From: Alkaliphilus metalliredigens QYMF
GTDB lineage: Bacteria > Bacillota > Clostridia > Peptostreptococcales > Natronincolaceae
Assembly (NCBI RefSeq): GCF_000016985.1
Contig: NC_009633.1
Coordinates: 2,895,539 to 2,959,538 of the forward strand
Length of the DNA: 64,000 nucleotides
Direction: 5' to 3'
Positions 8,396 to 16,187 of the stretch are shown in pieces; position 1 is the first letter of the stretch, and each line of letters opens with the position of its first letter. The position numbers and the translations under genes were made by a program. The notes beneath the pieces were generated by a model. The model searched no databases, was not told where the DNA came from, and saw only the letters and a program-made list of their open reading frames with translations.

Positions 8396-9685
8396 CTAGG
8401 AAGTTACAATGGACATCACTTGATGATTTTCATCAAAATGTTTTACAAAGCGCATTTCTACCGTTTCAAAAGTCATATTTTGAAGCTCTTCCACATAATT
8501 TAACAAATTGACTCCTTTAAAATGATAGGACACAAAGGAGCTCCCAATGAATTCAATGGAATTGAAAAGACTTAAATGCTCCCCAATTTGTTTGCGATGA
8601 ATCCGGTCAAAATCTTTTGGATTTAATCCATTCTTTTTTAGGTCTAACACATATCTATTGACTGTTTGTAAAACCTCTTGGGGCGACTCAGACTCTCCAC
8701 CAATGATACTATGGCCGTAGTCAACATCACCTATATAATCCGCCCCAAATGTATCGCTGTTAATTAACCCCTTATCATATAGCTCCTCATACAATGATGA
8801 GCCCTTTCCAAATACTATGTCCAAAGCGATTCTTGTGGCAATTTCTTTTTTAATTAGCGCAATCCCTTCTAACCCTAAATCAATGTCTTTATAGCCAATA
8901 TTAAATATTGGTGTGGAGATGGAAAGCTTGGTTTCCATAAGTGCCTCTTTAATTGTTGTTATCTCTTGAGGATATAATTTTTCAATTGTAATGCTTTCTT
9001 TTTCAGGCTGGTCTCTGAATACGGCTTCAGCTTTTTCAAAAACTTGTTCTCGATCTAAATCTCCTATGACAAACAGCACCATGTTACTAGGATGATAGAA
9101 TGTCTCATAGCAATCATATAGGTTTTCCTTAGTTGTTTGATGTATGCTTTCAACGGTTCCTGCAATATCATTTTTTACTGGATGCTCATGATACATTCCC
9201 TTTAATAAGTTAAAAAACACCCGCCATTGAGGGTTATCCTCATACATTCTTATTTCTTGTTCAATGATGCCCTTTTCTTTCTTCACACTCTCCTCTGTAA
9301 AGTAAGGGGATTGAACAAATTGAATTAAATTTTTTAGATTTTCATAAAAAGACTCTGTTGTAGTGAAATAATAGGTGGTTAGATTGAAATTAGTATAGGC
9401 ATTGGCACTTGCTCCTAGATCTGCAAATCGATCAAACACATTCCCCTCAGGCTCTTCAAACATTTTATGCTCTAAGAAATGTGCAATTCCTTCAGGAACA
9501 ATAATGACTTCGTCGTTCTTGCTACCTTTAAATTTGATGTCATTGGACCCGAAATGAGTTGCGAAAATCGCATATTTTTTTGAATATCCTGATTTGGGCA
9601 TATAAAATACTTCTAGTCCATTATTCAGTTTTTTATTATAGATTACTTCACCAATTAGTTCTCCTTTTATCTCTCGGTATTTCAA
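8396..9685 (-). CDS. M16 family zinc peptidase, catalytic subunit (YmfH-like)
   Basis: The 429-residue protein carries the inverted zinc motif HFLEH at residues 69-73 and an EQEIRMYEDNPQW segment near 142 that supplies the third metal ligand in M16 enzymes. It therefore should be the catalytic half of a split, clam-shell peptidase. Length and sequence style match Bacillus YmfH. The start is TTG preceded by GGGAGGG. Its neighbour 18 bases upstream encodes the other half, which lacks the zinc motif, as in YmfF/YmfH. The natural substrate is unknown; peptide degradation in the cytoplasm is the likely role. Confidence 0.9.
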   Translation of the reverse strand: MKYREIKGELIGEVIYNKKLNNGLEVFYMPKSGYSKKYAIFATHFGSNDIKFKGSKNDEVIIVPEGIAHFLEHKMFEEPEGNVFDRFADLGASANAYTNFNLTTYYFTTTESFYENLKNLIQFVQSPYFTEESVKKEKGIIEQEIRMYEDNPQWRVFFNLLKGMYHEHPVKNDIAGTVESIHQTTKENLYDCYETFYHPSNMVLFVIGDLDREQVFEKAEAVFRDQPEKESITIEKLYPQEITTIKEALMETKLSISTPIFNIGYKDIDLGLEGIALIKKEIATRIALDIVFGKGSSLYEELYDKGLINSDTFGADYIGDVDYGHSIIGGESESPQEVLQTVNRYVLDLKKNGLNPKDFDRIHRKQIGEHLSLFNSIEFIGSSFVSYHFKGVNLLNYVEELQNMTFETVEMRFVKHFDENHQVMSIVTS

Positions 9686-9703
9686 TTTAATCCCTCCCTC
9701 TTC

Positions 9704-10966
9704 CTATGCTTTTTTTAAAAAGTAGATGGTGTCTAATTCAATTTTTTCGGCTACTTCCACCACATCCGCCTTAGCTACTCCACGTATTTTTTCAATCATT
9801 GTATTGATGGTTTCATTGGTTTGACTCAAACTTTGACTCAGTATAAAATTGGCTAACCCATTACTGCTATCCCTCAATGACTCTAGATTTGTAATGACTG
9901 CTTTTTTCCCATGCTCCATTTGCATGTCACTAATATTTCCTGATTCCATCTCCTTTAATTGATTCTCAACAGCTTTAATCGTTTCTCCATATTGTGCTTC
10001 CTCAATCCCACTACTAATCAGCATCAATGATTTGAATTTTTCTAACTGAGAAAAAATATAGTAACACAAGCTCTTTTCTTCTCTGACCTTCAAAAACAGT
10101 TTAGAATGAGCTCCTCCCCCCAATATACTAGAATAAACCATTAACGCAGCATATCCTGCCTCCTCATATGGAATGTTTGTCCGATAACCTAATGTTAATT
10201 TCCCTTGATTAATTTCCATGTTTTCTTCTACTTCATTCACTTTATTTACTTCAAAGTTTACTTTCTCCCGTTCATTTTCCAACACTGTTTTTCTATTAAA
10301 CTTAAAAGTATCCTTAATCATCTTAACAATTTTTTCGTGTTGAATATCCCCTACCACAACAATATCAATAGGGCTGGTTTCCATTACCTTTTTATAGTGT
10401 TTATATAGCTTTGTTTCATCAATTCCCTCTAAATCCTCAATTTCACCCTGGGGAAAAATATGAAAGGGCTCCTCCTTGCACATTTCTTCTGCACAACGCT
10501 CTAAAGAGTAACTCATTTTGTCATTGATACGACCAGAGATTCGATCCTGAAGATTTTTCTTTTCTTGATTTACATATTCTTTTTTGAAAGCTCCATTTTC
10601 TAAGAAAGGCCCATGAATGATTTCATTTAAAAGCACCAATCCCTTTTCAAATACCGACTCCTCAACAAATTGATCATTGGCCAACATGAGTGAAAATTGA
10701 ATAATCTGCCGTTCTCCTTTTTTATCTACATTTGTATTAAAGCTCGCTCCATATAAATAATCTAGGGAATCCGAGATGGCCTTAGATGTTGGATGACTTT
10801 GTGTTCCCCTTTCTAAGATCATTGGTAGCAAAGCATTGTATGTGACTTCCTCCTTAGTAAGTGGTCTTTGGATGTTGAAATTAATTATATTGGTTTTAAA
10901 GTGACCCACCCTTAAAGTATGTAGGTACACACCTTCATTTATCTTCGTTCTCTTCGGTAATTCCAT
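9704..10966 (-). CDS. M16 family peptidase-like subunit without zinc motif (YmfF-like)
   Basis: The protein is a 420-residue M16 fold in which the place of the zinc motif reads NALLPMILERG, so the histidines and the catalytic glutamate are gone. It keeps the C-terminal KVREEKSLCYYIFSQ segment with the Arg and Tyr that, in heterodimeric M16B peptidases, contact substrate from the non-catalytic subunit. Together with the downstream HFLEH protein it should form one heterodimeric enzyme. The start is the ATG at 10966 with AGAGGAGGG before it; an upstream in-frame start at 10999 runs through this site and is disfavoured. Confidence 0.88.
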   Translation of the reverse strand: MELPKRTKINEGVYLHTLRVGHFKTNIINFNIQRPLTKEEVTYNALLPMILERGTQSHPTSKAISDSLDYLYGASFNTNVDKKGERQIIQFSLMLANDQFVEESVFEKGLVLLNEIIHGPFLENGAFKKEYVNQEKKNLQDRISGRINDKMSYSLERCAEEMCKEEPFHIFPQGEIEDLEGIDETKLYKHYKKVMETSPIDIVVVGDIQHEKIVKMIKDTFKFNRKTVLENEREKVNFEVNKVNEVEENMEINQGKLTLGYRTNIPYEEAGYAALMVYSSILGGGAHSKLFLKVREEKSLCYYIFSQLEKFKSLMLISSGIEEAQYGETIKAVENQLKEMESGNISDMQMEHGKKAVITNLESLRDSSNGLANFILSQSLSQTNETINTMIEKIRGVAKADVVEVAEKIELDTIYFLKKA

Positions 10967-11086
10967 GATACACCCTCCTCTTTTGATCATAACAATCATT
11001 GTTCCATATTATTGCCAAATCCCTTATATTTAACACACATCTTTTATGCTAAATCACCAATATAAATGATTTAATAAAAATTTAAG

Positions 11087-12259
11087 TCACCAGCTTTGTA
11101 GGGTAACCAGATGAATTCGCTGTTGTAATTCCCTGACTAGAAATTCATTACCCTCAAATCCAATAATATGTCTTATATTCACCGTATAGGGCACCTGTGC
11201 TTTTTTAGATGCTTTTTCAACCACTAATCTAGAAGTTCCTTCATCGTCTAAATGAGCAGTCTGTAAAATCACCATTTCCCTCACTCCATATGTCATCAAT
11301 TTTTCCATTTCCCGCTCAATATGTTTTCCGTCTAACCCCGAGAATCGAATTCTCCCTAGTTGAAATCCCTCATTAATCATCAAATCCTTGACTTTTTGTC
11401 TAAATAATAAATCCTGTTTGACATACTGAAGTCCTTCTCGCCCCTGCCCCAGCTCTTCTCCTAACAAAATAACACCAATATTATCTTGTCTTTGGCTTTG
11501 CGTTTGATTAAGAACTTGCTGTAAAAATGATTGTGCCATCAAATCACTATCCCATAATGGGTAGGTGGTTTTAATTTGTATCCCCTCTTGCATGAGATTT
11601 AAATTTCTAACAAAATCTGTTGTTTGCAGAAACCCTTCATTTTCTGACAGGATAACAGGTACAATGAGTAATTTGGAATGCCCTAGTTTAATGGCTTCAA
11701 ATACGACTTCCTCAAAAAAGGGTGGATGATTTTGATAGGACACATAAAGATTATGTTCCGAGCTGATTTGTTCTTTTAATTTTCCCTGAATCTTTTGACT
11801 TTGAATCACATGAGACCCTCTTTCGACTTTCTCATATCTAATCTTTTCCCGAAATAAATGTAGTGGCAAAAAAGCCTGGCTTAGCAAGCCTTCTTCTTCT
11901 CTTATTTTCCTTAATACAACTGGTAATTCATATGTAGCGGACTCTCCTTCAAATAGTAAAATAACACCAACATTTTCAGAGGGTACATGGTGTACCATGG
12001 GATGTCTTACTTCTACAGAGTGCTGTACTTCTATTGAATATTGCCAAATGCCCAATAAAATCATCATGACAATATAACCCATTACAATTCCACCCAAAAG
12101 AATCTGCATCTGTTTTATGCTTTGTTTTTTTAAGTGTTTCAACTGATTCCATATATATATGCCTGATGAAACCCATAATAACCTTTCCCAAATGCCTATT
12201 GAAATAAAAGCCAACATAATCATGATGCTGGCAATAAATGCTTTCATACCACTTACCAT
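11087..12259 (-). CDS. Membrane-anchored protein with a ferrochelatase-like domain, function unknown
   Basis: The N-terminal 90 residues hold two or three hydrophobic segments (about 6-27 and 52-76 when counted from the chosen start). The remaining 300 residues resemble the two-lobed ferrochelatase/CbiX chelatase fold. Pieces that line up by eye with HemH are GVILLFEGES, ERGSHVIQSQKIQGKLKEQ, NHPPFFEEVVFEAIKLG and LLIVPVILSE. The position of the HemH active-site SAHS motif reads LLGEELGQG, with no histidine, so classic iron insertion is unlikely. I choose the ATG at 12259 because AAGGGGG lies six bases upstream; a start nine codons earlier lacks a site. The fold assignment is my inference and needs profile searching. 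Confidence 0.6.
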   Translation of the reverse strand: MVSGMKAFIASIMIMLAFISIGIWERLLWVSSGIYIWNQLKHLKKQSIKQMQILLGGIVMGYIVMMILLGIWQYSIEVQHSVEVRHPMVHHVPSENVGVILLFEGESATYELPVVLRKIREEEGLLSQAFLPLHLFREKIRYEKVERGSHVIQSQKIQGKLKEQISSEHNLYVSYQNHPPFFEEVVFEAIKLGHSKLLIVPVILSENEGFLQTTDFVRNLNLMQEGIQIKTTYPLWDSDLMAQSFLQQVLNQTQSQRQDNIGVILLGEELGQGREGLQYVKQDLLFRQKVKDLMINEGFQLGRIRFSGLDGKHIEREMEKLMTYGVREMVILQTAHLDDEGTSRLVVEKASKKAQVPYTVNIRHIIGFEGNEFLVRELQQRIHLVTLQSW

Positions 12260-12386
12260 TACTTTACCCCCTTGTGCAAAACTCATTTTATAGTTCTCTG
12301 TGATGGTTCATCATTCATATACTTTCTTTATTGTAAAAGCATATGTCCATTTTTTCTCTAAAATAACCAAATTGGCTTAGTCAATA

Positions 12387-12438
12387 CACATTATTGATAA
12401 ACCCACAAGTTTTCACTTGTGGGTTTATCAATAATGTG
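12387..12438. repeat. Perfect 24-bp inverted repeat with 4-base loop
   Basis: Bases 12387-12410 are exactly complementary to 12415-12438, with loop TTTC. It lies 25 bases beyond the stop of the YhcN-like lipoprotein gene (12463) and before the next minus-strand gene. It may act as a transcript end, but there is no T-run on the minus-strand side, so a simple intrinsic terminator is not certain. The stem is far longer than needed for termination. Confidence 0.85.
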
Positions 12439-12462
12439 AGATGGAGTATGACTCCATCTTTA

Positions 12463-13056
12463 TTATGCACCTGGTGTAATTCTTCTAATTAGCTCTTCAA
12501 TTTCTCGTCCAAAGCCACTTAATGGTCTTCCTCTTCCTGCTTCTCGTGCTATATTCTCAATTCGCTCGAAAATATCAGGATCAGCAGTAACCGAAACCCG
12601 CTCAATTCTTTGATCTGCTGTTTTAACAGTTTCTTCAACTTTCCTTTTTATTTCAGTATTCATATCTCCTTTAGTTGGCGATGTAAGGTTAACGCCTACT
12701 ATGGCCATGTTATCTGTGATGACAACTGTCGCACTTTGAACTTCATCTAATTTAACCACTTCATTGACGATATTATCTGCTCTTAGAGTTAATTCTCTAT
12801 CCATCATTCCTTGCTCATCCGCCGTTTGTCCTGTGTCTTGTCGATTTGGATTTCTCATTGGATTATTTGGATCTGTATTTCTCATCTCTGGTTGTTGTAA
12901 AGGTGCATTAGGATCACCCATCACGCCATCTGGCGGCACACTTTCTTCAACAGGTCTTTGATCCGGTACAGGTCTCTCAGCTGGACGACAGCCTGTAATC
13001 ATAATTACAGCCACTAAGAATATAACTAAAATCAGTATGATTTTTGTCTTCTTCAA
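12463..13056 (-). CDS. YhcN/YlaJ-family sporulation lipoprotein
   Basis: The product has a lipoprotein signal peptide ending in the lipobox MITGC (Cys at about 23), then a proline- and asparagine-rich linker (about 25-85). A folded domain follows with VNEVVKLDEVQSATVVITDNMAIVGVNL. That segment is characteristic of the YhcN/YlaJ family, inner-membrane or spore lipoproteins of endospore formers linked to germination or outgrowth. The start is TTG with GGGAGGTGA upstream. The first 30 residues of the mature part, CRPAERPVP, are shared almost word for word with the next gene upstream (13119-13400), suggesting duplication. Confidence 0.88.
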   Translation of the reverse strand: MKKTKIILILVIFLVAVIMITGCRPAERPVPDQRPVEESVPPDGVMGDPNAPLQQPEMRNTDPNNPMRNPNRQDTGQTADEQGMMDRELTLRADNIVNEVVKLDEVQSATVVITDNMAIVGVNLTSPTKGDMNTEIKRKVEETVKTADQRIERVSVTADPDIFERIENIAREAGRGRPLSGFGREIEELIRRITPGA

Positions 13057-13118
13057 AAAGTCACCTCCCCATTCTATTGTCTCTCATAATCATTCTTTAT
13101 ATGAGTTCCTACTAATTT

Positions 13119-13400
13119 TTATTGACCTCCTCCTGGAGCTACATTTTGTGGTCCAACTGGATTCTCCGGTCTAACGTTCGGGTCTTGTGCTGGTGCTCCT
13201 GGAGTTCCAGGTGCAGCAGGGTCCTCAAATCCTGGACTCATTGGGTCTCTTACTGGTTCCTGTATTCTTTGGTCTGGCGGAACAGGTTGTTCTATTCCTG
13301 GTCCCTCTGGTACAGGTCTTTCGGCTGGCCTACAGCCAGTTACAACTACAGCTATTAGTAAAACCGCTAACAAAACAATTAATATTTTTTTATATTGCAC
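13119..13400 (-). CDS. Small proline-rich lipoprotein
   Basis: The 93-residue product has a signal peptide with lipobox VVTGC at about residue 22, then only a low-complexity tail rich in Pro, Gly, Asp and Gln. There is no globular domain. The mature start CRPAERPVP is the same as in the YhcN-like lipoprotein just downstream, so it looks like a copy that kept only the signal and linker. The GTG start has an AGGAGGTGA ribosome site, so it is probably expressed. Function is unknown; a surface or spore-associated linker protein is possible. Confidence 0.75.
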   Translation of the reverse strand: MQYKKILIVLLAVLLIAVVVTGCRPAERPVPEGPGIEQPVPPDQRIQEPVRDPMSPGFEDPAAPGTPGAPAQDPNVRPENPVGPQNVAPGGGQ

Positions 13401-13533
13401 AATATCACCTCCTAATTATATTCTTTCACCAGACTTCCTTTTTATTTGAGCTATATTTTTCTTGATTTCTCATTGTTTGACAAGAAATTTTTTATTCCCT
13501 TTGAAGCATAATAAAAGGAATACGAAAACCGTA

Positions 13534-13562
13534 TTGCAGTCCTCTTCATAATAAGGTATAAT
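13534..13562 (+). promoter_or_regulatory. Promoter for ychF
   Basis: TTGCAG (13534-13539) and TATAAT (13557-13562) are separated by 17 bases and lie about 40 bases before the ychF start at 13602. The -10 is a perfect match and the -35 differs at two positions. Confidence 0.75.
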
Positions 13563-13601
13563 TTTACCAGTGCGTATTTAGATAGAGAAAGGAAGTTTTT
13601 C

Positions 13602-14696
13602 ATGAAGTTAGGCATTGTTGGATTACCCAATGTTGGCAAAAGCACCTTATTTAATGCAATTACCCAGGCAGGAGCTGAATCTGCTAACTATCCTTTTTGT
13701 ACCATAGAACCAAATATCGGTGTTGTCGCTGTACCAGATTATCGTCTTTCAAATTTAAAAGAAATGTACAACTCTCAAAAGGTTATCCCTGCGGCAATTG
13801 AATTCTATGATATTGCTGGATTAGTAAAAGGTGCCAGTAAGGGAGAAGGTCTTGGAAATAAATTCTTATCTCATATCCGTGAGGTTGAATCAATTGTTCA
13901 TGTAGTCAGATGCTTCGAAGATTCTAATGTTACCCATGTAGATGGCAACGTTGATCCCCTAAGAGATATCGAAACAATTAATCTTGAGTTGATATTATCA
14001 GACCTAGAATCGGTTGAAAAACGTATTCCAAAATTAGAAAAGCAAGTAAAGCTTGATAAAAGTCTATTACCAGAACTTGAACTGCTACATCAATTACAAG
14101 GGGTCTTAGAACAAGGGCTTTCTGCTAGGTCTCAAGATCTTAATGAAGACCAACAAAAAATGCTAAAGGAATTTACATTGCTTTCAGCTAAGCCAATCAT
14201 CTATGTTGCTAATGTATCTGAGGATGAAGTTGGTGATGGTGGATCTGACAATCCTCATGTAACCACACTTAGAGAATTTGCAATGGAGGAAGGTTCCGAA
14301 GTTGTTGTGATTTGTGCTAAGATCGAAGCAGAAATTTCTGAGTTAGAGGAAGAAGAAAAGCAGGGTTTCTTAGAAGATTTAGGGTTGACACAATCAGGCT
14401 TAGATCGTCTTGTACAAGCCTCATATTCATTGTTAGGGCTGATCAGCTACCTAACAGCAGGACCTAAGGAAGTTCGGGCTTGGACAATTACACGTGGCAT
14501 GAAGGCTCCACAAGCTGCTGGAAAAATCCACACGGACTTTGAGCGAGGCTTCATTCGCGCTGAGGTGGTTGCCTTTGACAAATTAATGGAAGCAGGTAGT
14601 CATACTGCTGCCAAGGAGAAGGGCCATGTTGGTATAGAAGGAAAAGACTATATTGTTAAAGATGGAGATGTTATTCTTTTTAGATTTAATGTATAG
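13602..14696 (+). CDS. ychF: Redox-regulated ATPase YchF (Obg-related)
   Basis: YchF is a ribosome-associated P-loop ATPase of the Obg superfamily. The 364-residue protein begins MKLGIVGLPNVGKSTLFNAIT, with the Walker A loop GLPNVGKST (residues 6-14), the switch region DIAGLVKGASKGEGLGNKFL, and the C-terminal TGS-like domain ending in HVGIEGKDYIVKDGDVILFRFNV. These are nearly invariant in the family. An AAAGGAAG ribosome site precedes the ATG. It is a single-gene plus-strand unit with its own promoter, ending at a long terminator shared with deoC. Confidence 0.97.
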   Translation: MKLGIVGLPNVGKSTLFNAITQAGAESANYPFCTIEPNIGVVAVPDYRLSNLKEMYNSQKVIPAAIEFYDIAGLVKGASKGEGLGNKFLSHIREVESIVHVVRCFEDSNVTHVDGNVDPLRDIETINLELILSDLESVEKRIPKLEKQVKLDKSLLPELELLHQLQGVLEQGLSARSQDLNEDQQKMLKEFTLLSAKPIIYVANVSEDEVGDGGSDNPHVTTLREFAMEEGSEVVVICAKIEAEISELEEEEKQGFLEDLGLTQSGLDRLVQASYSLLGLISYLTAGPKEVRAWTITRGMKAPQAAGKIHTDFERGFIRAEVVAFDKLMEAGSHTAAKEKGHVGIEGKDYIVKDGDVILFRFNV

Positions 14697-14723
14697 GTTT
14701 AAACGAAGAAGATGAAAAATTTT

Positions 14724-14779
14724 CAACAAATAAAAACAACCTACTTAGTGGTCATTAAGTAGGTTGTTTTTATTTGTTG
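14724..14779. terminator. Bidirectional terminator between ychF and deoC
   Basis: A perfect 24-bp stem (14724-14747 with 14756-14779) surrounds an 8-base loop. Within the stem, A-rich and T-rich tracts flank the GC-rich core ACAACCTACTTA, so it can serve as an intrinsic terminator on both strands. The position between convergent genes fits. Confidence 0.9.
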
Positions 14780-14808
14780 AATTGACGTCCTATTTCCTAG
14801 CTCACTCA

Positions 14809-15483
14809 TTAATATCCTACGCTTTGGTTATCTGTGCCCTCTACAATGCTTACGGAGGTACTAGCACCTATTCTCGTGGCCCCAGCATCAATCATAGCCA
14901 TAGCAGTTTTTGTATCTCTAACCCCTCCAGAGGCCTTGACCCCCAAAGTAGGCCCCACAGTTTCACGCATCAAGCGTATGTCTTCTACGGTTGCCCCCCC
15001 ACTACTGAATCCTGTTGATGTTTTAACAAAATGGGCCCCGGCTTGCTTAGAAAGCTCACATGCCAAAACCTTCTCGCCCTCTGTTAACAGGCAAGTTTCA
15101 ATAATTACCTTAACAATGGCGCGACCTTGAGCAGCCTCCACAACAGACTGAATATCTTCTAAAACATAGATATTATTTTTATCTTTTAAAGCACCTATAT
15201 TAATGACCATATCTATTTCATGGGCGCCCTTAGTAATGGCGTCCTTTGTTTCAAAAGCCTTGGTTTCCTTAGAAGCTGATCCAAGAGGAAACCCCACAAC
15301 TGCAGTTACCTTTACGTCTGTTTCTTTTAATTGGTCCACTACATAACTCACATTAGACCCATTAACGCAAACCGAATAAAAATCGTGTTTCCTTGCTTCA
15401 TCGCACACCTGTTTAATTTGCGCCTTGGTTGTTTCGGGCTTTAAAATTGTATGGTCAATATATTTGCTCAACTGCTGTCTCAT
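14809..15483 (-). CDS. deoC: Deoxyribose-phosphate aldolase
   Basis: DeoC splits 2-deoxyribose-5-phosphate into acetaldehyde and glyceraldehyde-3-phosphate. The protein begins [19 protein letters not shown] and contains AVVGFPLGS, the Schiff-base lysine region [18 protein letters not shown] and the second lysine motif [10 protein letters not shown] set the start at 15483 because GGAGG lies eight bases before it and 224 residues is the usual length; the ATG five codons upstream overlaps the ribosome site. It is directly downstream of pduL, which suggests that acetaldehyde carbon is carried on to acetyl phosphate. Confidence 0.95.
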   Translation of the reverse strand: MRQQLSKYIDHTILKPETTKAQIKQVCDEARKHDFYSVCVNGSNVSYVVDQLKETDVKVTAVVGFPLGSASKETKAFETKDAITKGAHEIDMVINIGALKDKNNIYVLEDIQSVVEAAQGRAIVKVIIETCLLTEGEKVLACELSKQAGAHFVKTSTGFSSGGATVEDIRLMRETVGPTLGVKASGGVRDTKTAMAMIDAGATRIGASTSVSIVEGTDNQSVGY

Positions 15484-15499
15484 ATAGCTTGCCTCCATA

Positions 15500-16078
15500 T
15501 TATTCAGTAATTAATTCTACCATTTCACCATTTTTCAGCCCAGCAGCATTTCCTTCATCTACGTCAATGTGCATTTCGAGTGCATATGTTTCATGGGCTC
15601 TAACCAATACATTTTCAAATGTAATGGCTCTTTCCCCACCAGTTCTAATTTTTACTCTTTGCTTATCAACTACACCAAATGCTTCTGCATCACTGGTATG
15701 CATATGTATATGTCTTGCCGCAGCAATTATGCCTTCTTCCATTTCCACTTCGCCCTTTGGTCCTACTATTTTAAATTCTGGACTACCTGCTATATCTCCA
15801 GAATCTCTTACTGGAGGTTTAAGTCCTAAAATAAAACCATCCGCTATTGATATTTCAACTTGTGTTTTTGGCCTAGCCGGTCCCAATACCCTAACACCCT
15901 TAATTATATTTTTAGGTCCAACTAAATCTACTTTTTCTTCGCATGCATACTGTCCTGGCTGTGATAAATCTTTAACCTTTGTTAGCTCATGACCTACTCC
16001 AAATAATTTTTCAATGTCCTCTTGACATAAGTGAATATGTCTGTTTGATAGTGCAACTGGCAATACTTTTTTACTCAT
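15500..16078 (-). CDS. pduL: Phosphate propanoyltransferase / phosphotransacylase PduL
   Basis: PduL converts acyl-CoA and phosphate to acyl phosphate and CoA. The 192-residue product has the duplicated PduL barrel with its zinc-binding histidines in [14 protein letters not shown] (near the N-terminus) and [16 protein letters not shown] (about 122-137), and [13 protein letters not shown] between them. There is no N-terminal encapsulation helix, so it should be a free cytoplasmic enzyme rather than part of a microcompartment. The ATG follows GAGGGGG. With deoC two bases downstream, it likely completes conversion of deoxyribose-derived acetyl-CoA to acetyl phosphate for ATP; the aldehyde dehydrogenase needed between them is not in this window. 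Confidence 0.93.
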   Translation of the reverse strand: MSKKVLPVALSNRHIHLCQEDIEKLFGVGHELTKVKDLSQPGQYACEEKVDLVGPKNIIKGVRVLGPARPKTQVEISIADGFILGLKPPVRDSGDIAGSPEFKIVGPKGEVEMEEGIIAAARHIHMHTSDAEAFGVVDKQRVKIRTGGERAITFENVLVRAHETYALEMHIDVDEGNAAGLKNGEMVELITE

Positions 16079-16097
16079 TATTATTCCCCCTCGTATT

Positions 16098-16133
16098 GTA
16101 TACTATGGTCAATCCATGGATGTGAGAGTATAC
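16098..16133. repeat. Inverted repeat upstream of pduL-deoC
   Basis: GTATACT (16098-16104) and AGTATAC (16127-16133) form a dyad 20 bases before the pduL start, with CATGG complementarity inside. A regulator-binding site for the pduL-deoC pair is possible. A T-run follows on the plus strand, but no plus-strand gene ends here, so I do not call a terminator. Confidence 0.4.
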
Positions 16134-16187
16134 TTTTTTTGTCAAAAAAGATACCCAATGATATTATACTTTTTTTAACATCAAAAA

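Noticed and set aside
13122-13465. Plus-strand frames opposite the Pro-rich lipoprotein
   Set aside because: Their repetitive Trp/Ser/Tyr or Leu-rich products simply mirror the low-complexity gene on the other strand.
16098-16140. Plus-strand terminator (hairpin plus seven T residues) upstream of pduL
   Set aside because: No plus-strand gene ends there; the dyad is more likely related to control of pduL-deoC.
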